Source: Halorubrum tebenquichense DSM 14210 (GTDB taxonomy: Archaea > Halobacteriota > Halobacteria > Halobacteriales > Haloferacaceae). From it: a DNA stretch of 64,000 bases. The notes under the pieces were generated by a model. It made no database searches, was not told the DNA's origin, and saw nothing but the letters and a program-made list of their open reading frames with translations. Of this stretch, positions 42,734 to 52,122 are shown one piece after another. The position numbers and the translations under genes were made by a program. How positions within the stretch are numbered: position 1 is the stretch's first letter; every line of letters starts with the position of its first letter. Location of the stretch: positions 1 to 64,000 of the forward strand of contig NZ_AOJD01000045.1 of the NCBI RefSeq assembly GCF_000337415.1, given 5' to 3'.

Positions 42734-43728
42734 CAGTCTTCACCGTAGGTGACCCGCGGGTCGAGGTAGCTGTACGTGATGTCCGTGACGATCACGCCGA
42801 CCACGTACACGATACCGAACACCAGCGTCGTCCCCATGATCAGCTCGTAATCCTGGTTGTTTATCGCCGTGATGATCAGCCGTCCCATCCCCTGTATCTC
42901 GAAGACGGTCTCCGTGAGGACGGCACCGCCGAGCGCGGTCGACAGCCCGAGACCGATGATGGTGATAACCGGGAGCTGCGCGACTTGGAACGCGTGTTTG
43001 CGCACGATCGTCGACTCGGGAACCCCGTACGCCCGGGCGAGCTTGACGTACTCGCCCTGGAGGGAGTCGACCATCGACGAGCGCTCGATCCGGGTGATCT
43101 GCGCCATCTGGAGCGTCCCGAGCGCGATCATCGGCAAGAAGAGGTGGTGTGCCGACTGGCGGAGCACCTCGAACTGCGTCGCCGCCCCCCGCACGTCGGC
43201 CGGGTCGGTCCACGGGAGGACGAGTCCGCGTGCGGGGAACCACCCGAGGTAGAACGCGAAGACGATGATCAACACCAGTCCGATCCAGAACGACGGCGTG
43301 GAGACGCCGATCAGCGAGACGACCCGGGAGACGTGGTCCGCCGGCTCGTTCCGCCGCTTGGCCGAGATCACGCCGAGCGGGATCGCCGTGGCGACCGCGA
43401 ACGCGAACGCGGACAGCATGAGCAGCAGCGTCACCGGCAGCCGGAGCATGATCATCTCCAAGACCGGCCGGTCGTAGTAGATGCTGAACCCGAGGTTTCC
43501 GGTCGCGACGCCGGAGAGGTACGTGAAGTACCGGACGTGTATCGGCCGGTCGAGACCGTACCGGGCGCGGATCGCCTCGACCTGCTCCTGTGCCGGCGTC
43601 GGTCCCAGCATGATCTCCACCGGGTCGCCGGGGATCTGGTTTGCCAGGAAGAAGGTTATCGTCACGATACCTATCAGTACGGGTATCGCCTGTGCGAACC
43701 GCCGGAGTGTGTACCGAAGTAAACTCAC
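42733..43728 (-). CDS. Peptide ABC transporter permease, DppB-like
   Basis: A 331-aa permease with six membrane segments. It starts MSLLRYTLRRFAQAIPVLIG, a hallmark DppB N-terminus, followed by QIPGDPVEIMLGP. The EAA loop is LARAYGVPESTIVRKHAFQVA. It pairs with DppC to form the pore. It lies 220 bases after the binding-protein gene; that gap has no other gene and could carry a processing site that allows more binding protein than permease. Confidence 0.95.
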   Translation of the reverse strand: MSLLRYTLRRFAQAIPVLIGIVTITFFLANQIPGDPVEIMLGPTPAQEQVEAIRARYGLDRPIHVRYFTYLSGVATGNLGFSIYYDRPVLEMIMLRLPVTLLLMLSAFAFAVATAIPLGVISAKRRNEPADHVSRVVSLIGVSTPSFWIGLVLIIVFAFYLGWFPARGLVLPWTDPADVRGAATQFEVLRQSAHHLFLPMIALGTLQMAQITRIERSSMVDSLQGEYVKLARAYGVPESTIVRKHAFQVAQLPVITIIGLGLSTALGGAVLTETVFEIQGMGRLIITAINNQDYELIMGTTLVFGIVYVVGVIVTDITYSYLDPRVTYGED

Positions 43729-43949
43729 TGTCGTGGATCTCTCGTTGCTTCGATTCGGTCTTTGCTGTCGCTTATCCGTTTCGCTCCCGCCGACGCATCA
43801 ACCCTCGGCCGCTGACGGCCGCCGGACGCGTCGACGACCTCCCGGAGAGCTCGCGTCCGGCCGCGGACGGCCGCGCCCGCGCCGCGATCCGTCGGGGGTC
43901 GCGGCGCGGTCTCGTCGCGTTTCCGACGCGGTTCGTTCTCTCGACCGGC

Positions 43950-45563
43950 TTACCGAGTCACGGTCGAGCCGTCCACCTGGATCTCCGACGAGATCGGGTG
44001 CGAGCTGAAGCCTTCCACGGCGCTACGGACGCCGTAGGAGTTGTTCAGGTTGTACGCCGGGATGTGGACGCGGCCTTCGAGCAGCGTCGTCGTCGCCTCG
44101 ATGTAGAGCCGCCGCCGCTCCTCGCGGTCGGCGGACTCGCGGGCCTGCGTCAGCTTCTCGGAGGCCTCGTCGTAGCCGTGGAACGTCCCGTTGGTCACGC
44201 CGTCGACCTCCTGACTCAGCAGGTTGTACGCGAACGTGTCCGGGTCGGGGGCACCGGACCAGCCGAGCGTGTACATGTTGTACTCGTCGGCGCTGTTCGG
44301 GCCGTCGTCGCTCTGGTACGCCTCGGTGAACGTCCCCCAGTCGAGCCGCTGGACCTCGACGTTGTCGAAGCCGGCGTTCTGGAGCCCGTCGCCGATGGTG
44401 ACGCCGATCTGCTCGCGCATGTCGTCCGGCGGGACGATGATCCGCCAGTCGTAGTCCATCGAGACGCCGGCCTCGTCGAACAGCGCCTGCGCCTCCTCGA
44501 CGTCCTGGTCGTGCTGGATGTCCGCCCACTCGTCGACCGGGAAGTCCCACTCCTCGGAGATCGACGACGGGTAGGGGGCGTGCTGCCGCACGCCCGACGG
44601 TTCGACGAAGTTCTCGATCGCCTGGTCCATCGAGAAGCAGTAGTCGACCGCCTCGCGGACGAGGGGGTCGCTCGTCGGGCCGTTGGCGCAGTTGAACGCG
44701 AGGTAGAAGTAGCCGACGCCCGGCGACTCCGTGATGCTCGCGTTCTCGTTGCCCTCGACCGTCTCGTACAGCTGCGGCGGGATCGTCTCGATGACGTCGA
44801 CGTTGCCCGTCTCAAGCTCGGTGACGCGGGTCGTCTGCTCCTCGATGGGGTCGAACTCGATGCGGGCGATCTCCGGGAGGTTGTCGCCGTCCCAGTAGTC
44901 GTCCCAGCGCTCGACGGTCGCGTAGTCCTCCGGCTCCCACTCGACGAGCTGGAACGGGCCGGAACCGACCGGCTCCTGGTTGTACGTCTCGGTGTCCTCC
45001 TGCCGGACGGAGGCGTTGACGACGTTGCGCACCATGGCGATCGTGAACGCCCCGTAGGGGTACGAGAGGTCGAACTGCGCGGTGTGCTCGTCGATCGCCT
45101 CCGCGCTGTCGACCATGTCGACCTCCGAGGCGTTCTCGGTCTGCTCCTCGACCGGGGCCCGGATCGTGTGAATGACGTCCTCGGCGGTGACCGGGTCGCC
45201 GTTCTGGAACTCCGCGTCCTCGCGGATCGGCACGATGTACCGCGTCCCCTCGCGCTCGACCGTGGGCATCTCCGCGGCGATCTTCGGTTCGAGACCGACG
45301 CCGTCGCCGTACTCGTAGAGGCCGTCGAAGATCTGTCCCGCGATCTGCGCGGACGGCACGTCGTTGATGACGACCGGGTCCATGTCGAGCGGACCCTTCA
45401 CCTGCGAGAAGTACAGGGTCGGACCGCCGCTGCCGCCGCCGCCGTCGCCGCCGTCGCCGCCGTCGCCGCCGCCGGTACACCCGGCGAGCAGGAGGGAGGC
45501 ACCGGCTGCCCCGCCGGCGAGGACCTTCCGTCGCGAAATGCGTTGTGTGTGTTCTCGGCGCAT
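43950..45563 (-). CDS. Peptide-binding lipoprotein, SBP_bac_5 family
   Basis: A 537-aa extracellular binding protein and first gene of the transporter operon. It has a Tat-type lipobox: SRRKVLAGGAAGASLLLAGC, acylated Cys at residue 28, followed by a Gly/Asp spacer. SBP_bac_5 features: LEPKIAAEMPTVEREG, DPVTAEDVIHTIRAP, NQEPVGSGPFQLVEW, and LFDEAGVSMDYDWRI near the C-lobe boundary. The domain order is normal, in contrast to the permuted protein at 54488. It delivers peptides or similar compounds to DppBCDF. A TATA box 25-35 bases before the ATG supports a leaderless transcript. Confidence 0.94.
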   Translation of the reverse strand: MRREHTQRISRRKVLAGGAAGASLLLAGCTGGGDGGDGGDGGGGSGGPTLYFSQVKGPLDMDPVVINDVPSAQIAGQIFDGLYEYGDGVGLEPKIAAEMPTVEREGTRYIVPIREDAEFQNGDPVTAEDVIHTIRAPVEEQTENASEVDMVDSAEAIDEHTAQFDLSYPYGAFTIAMVRNVVNASVRQEDTETYNQEPVGSGPFQLVEWEPEDYATVERWDDYWDGDNLPEIARIEFDPIEEQTTRVTELETGNVDVIETIPPQLYETVEGNENASITESPGVGYFYLAFNCANGPTSDPLVREAVDYCFSMDQAIENFVEPSGVRQHAPYPSSISEEWDFPVDEWADIQHDQDVEEAQALFDEAGVSMDYDWRIIVPPDDMREQIGVTIGDGLQNAGFDNVEVQRLDWGTFTEAYQSDDGPNSADEYNMYTLGWSGAPDPDTFAYNLLSQEVDGVTNGTFHGYDEASEKLTQARESADREERRRLYIEATTTLLEGRVHIPAYNLNNSYGVRSAVEGFSSHPISSEIQVDGSTVTR

Positions 45564-45585
45564 ACAGCCGAACTCTTGTTTCTAT

Positions 45586-45596
45586 CTAATAAGTAT
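45586..45596 (-). promoter_or_regulatory. TATA box for the ABC transporter operon
   Basis: The plus-strand CTAATAAGTAT reads ATACTTATTAG on the coding strand and is centred about 28 bases before the ATG of the binding-protein gene. Confidence 0.55.
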
Positions 45597-45778
45597 TTTG
45601 GGACGCCCTGTCCGAACGGTCATCTCTCCCCGCAGTGGTGTCTTTTTGTACGTCCCGACGCCCTCGAATACCGTTCGAATCGGCAGAAAGCCTGACAGGA
45701 TCGTCGGTCGACCGCCGCTTGCGGACGAAACGGGATGCCGCCTTCGGTCCGAGACGCGAGTTCGCGTCCAGTTCGGAG

Positions 45779-47431
45779 TCAGCGACCGTCTGCCGGTTCC
45801 TCTCCGCTTCTCCCGATGCCCGTCACGGTCCCGACCCCCTTGCTCGACCCCTCTCGGAAGACGAACCGCTGGCCCTCCTCGATCAGGTACGGGCGGAACT
45901 TGAACCGAACGCGCGTCCGGCCCGTGTCGCCGGGAAGCAGTCGCCCCTCCTCCGGGAAGAACGCGGCCGCCTCCGACAGGGTCTCGAGGTGGACCACCGG
46001 CTCGTACCCCTCTTGGATCCGCGTCGGGTGGTTCAACACCATCACCTCGGCGTCGAACTCCCGGACCGGTTCCGGCTCGCTCTCCCGGGGAACGAGCGCC
46101 ATGCCGCGCTCGATCTCCGCCTCGTCGACGCCCTTCAGCGCGATGCCGACGATCCGGCCGGCGGTCGCCTTGTCGACCCGGTGGTAGTGCATCTCGATCG
46201 ACCGCACCTCCACCTCGCGGAAGGACCCGTCGGGCATGGGACCGAGCAGGAGTTCGTCGCCGGTCTCGACGGTGCCGGAGTTCACCGTGCCGGACGCGAC
46301 CGCGCCCACGCCCGTCACCTTGTAGCTGCGGTCGACGTACATCCGGAACGCCTCGCGGTCGGGCGTCGCGCGCTTCGGCAGCCGCTCGAACAGGCGGTCG
46401 AGCGTCTCGATCCCGTCCTTCGTCACCGCGCTGGTCCGCAGCAGGGGGACGACCCCGTCGCCGACCTCCGCGACCGCGGTGTCGACCCCGTGGCGGTCGA
46501 CGAGCAGGGGCGTCTGTCCCGCGTCGCGGAGCATCGACTCGACCTCCCGTTCGACCTCGGCCAGCCGGCCGTCGCTCACGGCGTCCGCCTTCGTGACCGC
46601 GACGATGGTCGGCAGCTCGGTCGCGAGCAGGATTCCGAGGTGTTCGCGGGTCGTCTTCGTCGGCCCGTCGTCGGCGGCCACGACGAGGAGCCCGTAGTCG
46701 AGCTTCTGCCCCACCAGCCCGCGGATCGTCGTCCGCAGCCACGGCTCGTGCCCGACCGTGTCGACGAACGAGACGAGGCGGTCCGCCGCCTCGACGACGC
46801 CCGCGCGGTCCGCCTTCCGGTGGGGGTTGTTCATCCGGACCGGCTCGTCGGCCTCGTCGTCGAACCCGTACACCGCGTACGAGAGGTCCGCCGAGAGGCC
46901 GCGCTCGACCTCGTGGGGCTGGACGTCGAGGAAGCCGCGCGTGCCGCCCTGCCCGTCGTCGGCGCGTCCGGTGACGAGCGTCCCCACGAGCGTCGACTTC
47001 CCGTGGTCGACGTGGCCGGCCGTGCCGACCACGAGGTGGTCCTCGTCGGCCTCGAACACGCCGCCGTCGCGGAGGGTGGCGAGCCCGACCAGCCCCGCCT
47101 CGTCGGCGTCGCCCCCGTCGCCGGCGCTCCACGTCTCGACGTCGGCGATGTGGGCGTCCGCCTCGTCGGCCAGGAGCGAGAGCACGTCCATCGTCTCCGA
47201 GAAGGCGTCGGGCGAGACCCCCGCCAGTCCGCCGTCGTCGGTGACGCCGAGGACGTAGGTCGCCTCGCCGTCGCCGGAGAGCACGCGGTGGCGGAGCTGG
47301 GCCACGAGCGACTCCATGCGGCCGTCGGCCAGGTGGACCTCCCGGGTCAGCCGCTCCTTGAACTCGATAGCCCCGCCGTCTCGCTCGCCCCGCTCGATGG
47401 CCCGCCGGAGGGCGGACCGGTCAGCGCTCAT
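45779..47431 (-). CDS. GTPBP1-like translational GTPase
   Basis: A 550-aa EF-Tu-like GTPase of the archaeal/eukaryotic GTPBP1/2 group. The N-terminal 130 residues form an extra domain (EFKERLTREVHLADGRMESL). The G domain has G1 GTAGHVDHGKSTLVG, G3 DTVGHEPWLR, G4 VTKADAVSDG and, in the switch region, RGLSADLSYAVYGF. EF-Tu-like domains II and III follow (GVGAVASGTVNSGTVETGDE). Family knowledge: GTPBP1 binds aminoacyl-tRNA and links to mRNA decay and stalled ribosomes. It begins at the ATG giving MSADRSALRR. It stands alone, upstream of and co-directional with the transporter. Confidence 0.88.
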   Translation of the reverse strand: MSADRSALRRAIERGERDGGAIEFKERLTREVHLADGRMESLVAQLRHRVLSGDGEATYVLGVTDDGGLAGVSPDAFSETMDVLSLLADEADAHIADVETWSAGDGGDADEAGLVGLATLRDGGVFEADEDHLVVGTAGHVDHGKSTLVGTLVTGRADDGQGGTRGFLDVQPHEVERGLSADLSYAVYGFDDEADEPVRMNNPHRKADRAGVVEAADRLVSFVDTVGHEPWLRTTIRGLVGQKLDYGLLVVAADDGPTKTTREHLGILLATELPTIVAVTKADAVSDGRLAEVEREVESMLRDAGQTPLLVDRHGVDTAVAEVGDGVVPLLRTSAVTKDGIETLDRLFERLPKRATPDREAFRMYVDRSYKVTGVGAVASGTVNSGTVETGDELLLGPMPDGSFREVEVRSIEMHYHRVDKATAGRIVGIALKGVDEAEIERGMALVPRESEPEPVREFDAEVMVLNHPTRIQEGYEPVVHLETLSEAAAFFPEEGRLLPGDTGRTRVRFKFRPYLIEEGQRFVFREGSSKGVGTVTGIGRSGEEPADGR

Positions 47432-47608
47432 ACCCGTTCGTAGGCGACAGCCGGGCTTAACGGTTTTCGTGGTACGTGACCTCACGGCTCGTGATCGCTA
47501 CCGAGCGCTCCGGAGCCGCGCCGGAGCCGCGCCGCAGTCGCACCGGTCCGCGCTCGCGGCCGCCCGGTTCGGCGGGTTATTTAACCGACCGCCGCGGCGA
47601 ACGTCGGT

Positions 47609-48457
47609 ATGGACACCTCGGTCCCCAGCGTCGCCGAACGCCGCGTCCACGTCGTCCCGCTCGGCTACGAGCGCGACCGGATCGTCGAACCCCTCCGCCG
47701 CCACGGTGCCGACGTCGCGTACCTGTTCGTCGACGCCCCCGACCGCGACGGGGCCCGCGGCGACGTCGACTTCGACGCGGCGACCGCCGCCGACCCGGCG
47801 GACGCCCGCGTCCACCCGGACGGACTCACCGACTACCAGCGCGACGCGTGGACGGCGGTCGCCGAGTTCGCCGAGGTGCGACCGGTCCCGGTCGCGCTCG
47901 CGGACGTGTACGACGTGCTGGGCGTGACGACGACGGTCGCCGCCCGCCACGACGCCGGCGCGGGGGACGGCGACCGCCTCTTCGGGAACGTCTCGACCGG
48001 CCCGCGGGTCGCCGCGGTCGGCGTCGCTTTGGCCTGTATGATCGTCGGCGCGCGCCCGTACAGCGTCGAGCCCGAGCGCCACAGCCACGACCCCCGCGAG
48101 GAGCCGCTCACCGAGGGCGTCGAGCGCACCGTCGACCTCCCGATCTACCCGATGGACGCGCCCACGACCGATCAGGTCGCCGTCCTCGGTCGGCTCCACG
48201 ACCGCGCCGAGGGGAGTCTGAGCACGGACAAGTGGAACCTGATAGAGTGGGCGCGCGAGCGCGGGCTGTCGTTCCTCCGCGAGGCGGGCGAGAGCCGGAC
48301 GGCGAAGTACCGCGCCCTGGAGACGCACGTGCTCTCGCCGCTGCGCGAGCGCGGCTACGTCGAACTGGAGGACGTCGGCCGCTCCGACACGGTCCGGCTC
48401 ACTGAGACCGGCCGTCGCGTCTTCTTCGCGTTCAAGCACAAGCTCGACGAGCGATAG
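47609..48457 (+). CDS. HFX_2341-type transcriptional regulator, CARF-like domain plus winged helix
   Basis: A 282-aa protein of the haloarchaeal HFX_2341/DUF6293-type family. The N-terminal part (about 10-165) starts RRVHVVPLGYERDRIVEPL and has FGNVSTGPRVAAVGVALACM, a layout like CARF-type Rossmann domains of Csa3 regulators. The C-terminus (about 190-282) is a winged helix: TTDQVAVLGRLHDRAEG, ESRTAKYRALETHVL and YVELEDVGRSDTVRLTETGR. A nucleotide-type ligand is inferred from the CARF resemblance. No CRISPR or cas genes lie in the window, so the target genes are unknown. Confidence 0.75.
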   Translation: MDTSVPSVAERRVHVVPLGYERDRIVEPLRRHGADVAYLFVDAPDRDGARGDVDFDAATAADPADARVHPDGLTDYQRDAWTAVAEFAEVRPVPVALADVYDVLGVTTTVAARHDAGAGDGDRLFGNVSTGPRVAAVGVALACMIVGARPYSVEPERHSHDPREEPLTEGVERTVDLPIYPMDAPTTDQVAVLGRLHDRAEGSLSTDKWNLIEWARERGLSFLREAGESRTAKYRALETHVLSPLRERGYVELEDVGRSDTVRLTETGRRVFFAFKHKLDER

Positions 48458-48896
48458 CGCGGCCGGCAGTCTGGATCGGGAGTGGCGGACGGGACCGGCC
48501 CGCCGAACGAACCGAAGCCGACGAACCGTGCCCGGTCGACACGCACGGCGCGACCCGTCCGATCCGACACGATTGTTCGGTCCGTCCGTACTATCGACGG
48601 CTAACGTAGAATTATCCCCCACACGTGGATCGAAATGCGTGACGCCCGCCGGGCGGGCGGGGCACCCTCCCTGCCCTCCATTCCCCCTCCCGCCCGCTGT
48701 CGCGGTCCCCGCTGACGCCGCCGCGCCCGCCCGCCGGTCCGTCACGAATCGACGGCTCCCTCCGTCGTCCCTTTTCCCTTCTCGACGGGAATCCACACCC
48801 TTAGCACCTCGCGGTCGAGGAGCAGTGGTCGGGTTCGGTCAAAAGCTCGTAGCGGACGCTTCGCGCCGTGCCGCTCGGTTCACCTCCCGCGCCGAC
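48458..48896. other. Intergenic stretch without a recognisable gene
   Basis: 439 bases between the convergent HFX_2341-type regulator and TFB genes, both of which end here. There is no convincing open frame, no tRNA-like fold, and no copy of the dispersed element. A pyrimidine-rich stretch lies at about 48658-48700 (CCTCCCTGCCCTCCATTCCC). Terminators for both genes may lie here, but I see no clear oligo-T run. Confidence 0.5.
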
Positions 48897-49898
48897 TCAC
48901 TCTTCGGTGAGATCGACGTACGTCCGCCGGACTGTGACGGGCGTCACGTCGGCGACGGCGGCGGCCTCCTGCTGGGTACACTCGGCGTCCAGTTCGCGCG
49001 CGGCGGTGTAGAGGCAGGCGGCCGCGACGCCGACCGGGTTGCGGCCGTTCGCGATCCCCTCCTCGACGGCGCGGTCGGCGAGTTCGCCGGCGCGGCGCTC
49101 GACGGCCGGGTCGCAGCCGAGGTCGCTGGCGAACCGGGGGAGGTACTCGCTCGGTCCGGCCGGCGCGATCGGGAGGCCAAGTTCGCGGTTCATCGCGTCG
49201 AAGGCGGCCTGATGCTCGTCCTCGCTCGCCTTCGCCTCGTCGCAGACCTCCCCGACGGTCCGGGCCACGTCGGCGGTGCGGCAGGCGACGTAGACGCAGG
49301 CGGCCGCGAACCCCTCCAGCGAGCGCCCTCGGAGCAGGCTCTCCTCCTGCGCCGAGTCGAACAGCGAGCAGGCCGTGTCGCGGACGCTGTCGGGCAGCTC
49401 CAAGACCCCGGTGAGCCGGCGGATCTCGGTGTACGCGTACACCTTGTTGCGGTCGCGCTTCGTCGAGATCTGCGCGCGGTTGTGCTGGGTCCGCATCCGG
49501 GCGAGCCGCCGCCGCTTGCGACCCTTCACCTTCGTCGACCGACCGATCTCCGTCGAGAGCCCGCGGTCGTGCCGCGAGCGCGTCAAGGGGGCTCCGGTCC
49601 GTTTCGGGTTCGTGTCGTCGTCGTCGAACGACCGCCACTCCGGCCCGTGGTCGATGCGGTCGGCCTCGACGACGAGTCCGCAGTCGCCGCAGACCCGCTC
49701 CGCTCCCTCGACGCGCGTGCGGCCGCCGCACTCCGGACACGTCTCGCGGTCGCTCTCCCCCGTGGTCTCGGAGCTTTTCGCGGTCGCGGAGCGGTCGGCA
49801 GCAGCTGCGCGATCCGCGGTCGCGGCGCGGTCGGCGGTCGCGACGTCGTCGGCTTCGGCGCGGGGCGTCCGGGTTCGGGTCGAGCGTGCCTCACTCAT
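48897..49898 (-). CDS. tfb: Transcription initiation factor IIB (TFB)
   Basis: A 333-aa TFB that bridges TBP and RNA polymerase at promoters. It has an N-terminal zinc ribbon CPECGGRTRVEGAERVCGDCG, B-reader region GPEWRSFDDDDTNPKRTG, and a B-linker with RSTKVKGRKRRRLARMR. Two cyclin folds follow (about 155-245 and 250-333). The first 60 residues are an Ala/Asp/Arg-rich extension with ADRAA repeats, not usual in TFB. Haloarchaea have several TFBs for different conditions; which one this is cannot be told. It starts at the ATG; a GTG one codon earlier is also in frame. Confidence 0.93.
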   Translation of the reverse strand: MSEARSTRTRTPRAEADDVATADRAATADRAAAADRSATAKSSETTGESDRETCPECGGRTRVEGAERVCGDCGLVVEADRIDHGPEWRSFDDDDTNPKRTGAPLTRSRHDRGLSTEIGRSTKVKGRKRRRLARMRTQHNRAQISTKRDRNKVYAYTEIRRLTGVLELPDSVRDTACSLFDSAQEESLLRGRSLEGFAAACVYVACRTADVARTVGEVCDEAKASEDEHQAAFDAMNRELGLPIAPAGPSEYLPRFASDLGCDPAVERRAGELADRAVEEGIANGRNPVGVAAACLYTAARELDAECTQQEAAAVADVTPVTVRRTYVDLTEE

Positions 49899-50061
49899 CA
49901 CACGTGGAACTCCGGCCCGATCCCTTACTTAAACCCGGGCGAATCGGCGGTCGATCGGCCCGATCGCGGCGCTCGAACCGACCGGTTATCGGTCGGTGGT
50001 TCGCCGACACACCTCGCCGCAGTACGGTGGTTTTAACCGTTCGTGTCGAGCAGCGATTCGC

Positions 50062-50583
50062 ATGACGCTGTCGGAGATCGCGGACGGGGTCGAAGTGACC
50101 TCGCGCCAGCGCGACCGCGGGGTCGCCGTCGCCGACGACACGGAGACGCCGCTCGCCGAGCGCCTGTCGGACCACGCCGAGTCGCTCCCGTGTACGCCCG
50201 AAGCGACCGCGACGCTCGTCGACGCCTACACCGCCGGCCGGAGCGTCGGCGACGCGGCCCGCGAGGCGGGGGTCTCCCCGATGACGGCCGCGAAGGCCCT
50301 CCACCGGTGCGGCGTCGCGGGCGTCTGCCCCCTCTCCCCGACCGGGCGCGACGTCGTCCGCGACTGGCTCGCGGGCCGGACCGCGCGCAGCGAGGCCGTC
50401 GAACTCACCGGCGGCGACGAGGCGGACTTCGCGCTGGCGACGTACGTCGAGACGCACGACCCCGTCGACGCCGTCGCGGAGGCGGTCGACGCGCAGGTCG
50501 CCGGCTCAGCGCCGCTCGGAGACGGACTCGGCGACGGCGGTCCCCTCGGCGACGCGCTCGGCTCCACGGACGGACTCCGCTGA
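50062..50583 (+). CDS. Haloarchaeal conserved protein with a helix-turn-helix-like segment
   Basis: A 173-aa acidic soluble protein, MTLSEIADGVEVTSRQRDRG. The middle (about 45-85) reads CTPEATATLVDAYTAGRSVGDAAREAGVSPMTAAKALHRCGV, best viewed as a helix-turn-helix of homeodomain/resolvase type (it is split here as two motifs: TAGRSVGDAAREAGVS and MTAAKALHRC). The C-terminus is Gly/Asp-rich and disordered. I recall such proteins as DUF7858-like but cannot verify it. It is divergent from tfb, which suggests a regulatory gene. Confidence 0.7.
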   Translation: MTLSEIADGVEVTSRQRDRGVAVADDTETPLAERLSDHAESLPCTPEATATLVDAYTAGRSVGDAAREAGVSPMTAAKALHRCGVAGVCPLSPTGRDVVRDWLAGRTARSEAVELTGGDEADFALATYVETHDPVDAVAEAVDAQVAGSAPLGDGLGDGGPLGDALGSTDGLR

Positions 50584-50609
50584 CGCCCACCTCCGTCTCG
50601 ATACCCTTC

Positions 50610-51455
50610 TCAGGACCTGATCCGGTCTATCAGTCCCTTCTCCGGGAACTCCACGCCGAGCGACGCGTCGAACGCGGTCTCGTAGGCGGTCGCGATCGAA
50701 CGCGCGTACGCGTCGTCCCCCGCTGCCGCGGTCGGCGCGGCCCCCACCTCGGGGTCGGTCGCCGGCACGCGGACGACGCCCGAACCGGTCCGCTCCCCGT
50801 CGCCGGTGCCGCCGTCGCCGTCGATGCCGCCCGCGCCGGGCCGCTCGACCGCCAGCGTCGCGTCGAGGCTCCCGCCGACGTCCGCGATCCGGCCGCGGAG
50901 CCGCTGCGTCGCGTCGCTGCCGTGCGCCGTCGCCGGTCTGACCGCCGCCGCGCGGTCGGCGCTCGTCGCGGCCGCGACCGCCTCGTTCGACCCCGCGGGC
51001 GCGGCGTCGACGATCACCGCGTCGTACGTCGTCGCCGCCTCGTCGATCCGCTGTTCCAGCTTCCGGGCGGCCTCGGCGGTCTTCGCCCGCGCGACGCGCT
51101 CGAACGGTGCCCGCGCCGGCACCGCGTCGACGCGTCCGGGGAGGGTCGCCGGGTCGCTTCCGTCCCCGATTCCGCCGCGCTCGACGCCGGACCCCGACCG
51201 CGCGCCGTCGCGCGTCCCGGCGACCGGGTACGCCGCCGCCGACAGCGGCGCGTCCGTGTCGTCGGTGAGGAGCGCGGTGAGGTCCGGGTCGATCCGCCCG
51301 GACACGTACTCTGAGAGCCCCTGCGTCGTGAACGCGGCGTCGACGACCGCGATGTCGTCGCCGTCGCGAGCGCCCATCGCCGCCAGCTCGACCGCGGTCC
51401 GCGTCGTCCCCGCGCCGCCGGTCGCCCCGACTAACGCGAGCGTCGTCGCCTGCAT
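50610..51455 (-). CDS. ParA/MinD/CpaE-like ATPase with an atypical Walker A
   Basis: A 281-aa P-loop protein of the SIMIBI class. The N-terminal loop is LALVGATGGAGTTRTAVELA: the usual signature Lys of ParA/MinD (KGGxGKT) is absent, as in CpaE/TadZ-like proteins with GGxGTT. Walker A' appears as IAVVDAAFTTQGL and a Walker B-like strand as AVIVDAAPAGSN. A Gly/Asp-rich insert lies at about 205-225. It may bind ATP weakly or act as a localisation factor. Convergent with the HTH-like gene; no partner gene for a pilus or partition system is adjacent. Confidence 0.72.
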   Translation of the reverse strand: MQATTLALVGATGGAGTTRTAVELAAMGARDGDDIAVVDAAFTTQGLSEYVSGRIDPDLTALLTDDTDAPLSAAAYPVAGTRDGARSGSGVERGGIGDGSDPATLPGRVDAVPARAPFERVARAKTAEAARKLEQRIDEAATTYDAVIVDAAPAGSNEAVAAATSADRAAAVRPATAHGSDATQRLRGRIADVGGSLDATLAVERPGAGGIDGDGGTGDGERTGSGVVRVPATDPEVGAAPTAAAGDDAYARSIATAYETAFDASLGVEFPEKGLIDRIRS

Positions 51456-51539
51456 GTTCCGGCGTCGCCGGAGCCGGTTGTTAAAAATCTCGAAGCGGGT
51501 CGACGGTCTCGCGAGATACCGACCGCCGATCCCCCGGCG

Positions 51540-51971
51540 CTACCCGTCGACCGCGGCCGCGACATCTTCGGCGACCGCGTCGAGTTCGTCGTCCGAGAGG
51601 GCCGGTCGGTCGCCGGCGACCGCGTGGATCGGCGCGCCGCCGTCGCCCTCGAACCGCGGGACGACGTGGACGTGGACGTGCGGGACCTCCTGGCCCGCCG
51701 CCTCGCCGTCGTTGACGCCGACGTTCGCGCCGTCGGCGTCGACCGCCGCCTGAATCCGCGGCGTGAGCGACGCGACCGCGTCGAACAGGTCGCTCGCGAG
51801 GGCGGCGTCGAGGTCGCCGACGTGCTGCGCGTGCGACTTCGGTATCACCAGCGTGTGCCCGCGCGCGAGCGGGTTGGCGTCCAAGAACGCCAGCACCGAG
51901 TCGGTCTCGTACACGGTCCGCGCCGGGATGTCGCCGGCGACGATCGAACAGAAGATGCAGTCGTCGGACAT
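51540..51971 (-). CDS. HIT family protein
   Basis: A 143-aa histidine-triad nucleotide hydrolase of the Hint group. A zinc-type start CIFCSIVAGDIPARTVYE, the core GHTLVIPKSHAQHVGDL, and the catalytic triad PHVHVHVVPRF. Family knowledge: Hint enzymes hydrolyse AMP-lysine-like phosphoramidates and adenylylated substrates. Length is normal. It begins at the ATG giving MSDDCIFC; translation upstream of it is not conserved. Confidence 0.93.
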   Translation of the reverse strand: MSDDCIFCSIVAGDIPARTVYETDSVLAFLDANPLARGHTLVIPKSHAQHVGDLDAALASDLFDAVASLTPRIQAAVDADGANVGVNDGEAAGQEVPHVHVHVVPRFEGDGGAPIHAVAGDRPALSDDELDAVAEDVAAAVDG

Positions 51972-52122
51972 ACGCGGGGGATCGGCGGGGACTCGCATCA
52001 AGCTTTCCCGGCGGGGCGCTCCGACCGGACGCGACGCCGCAGAACGATGGGACGCGACGCCGCGGAGCGACGCGGTGCGCATTGTGAAAGTATTTTGTTA
52101 CGACCGTCCGTTCGGTGACGAC

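Noticed and set aside
45400-45480. GCC-rich simple repeat as an unusual structural signal
   Set aside because: It codes the Gly/Asp-rich spacer after the lipobox of the binding protein, which is ordinary for haloarchaeal lipoproteins.
43641-45695. Open frame of 684 codons opposite the peptide-binding lipoprotein gene
   Set aside because: It is the antisense of a clear SBP_bac_5 gene and has no recognisable domain.
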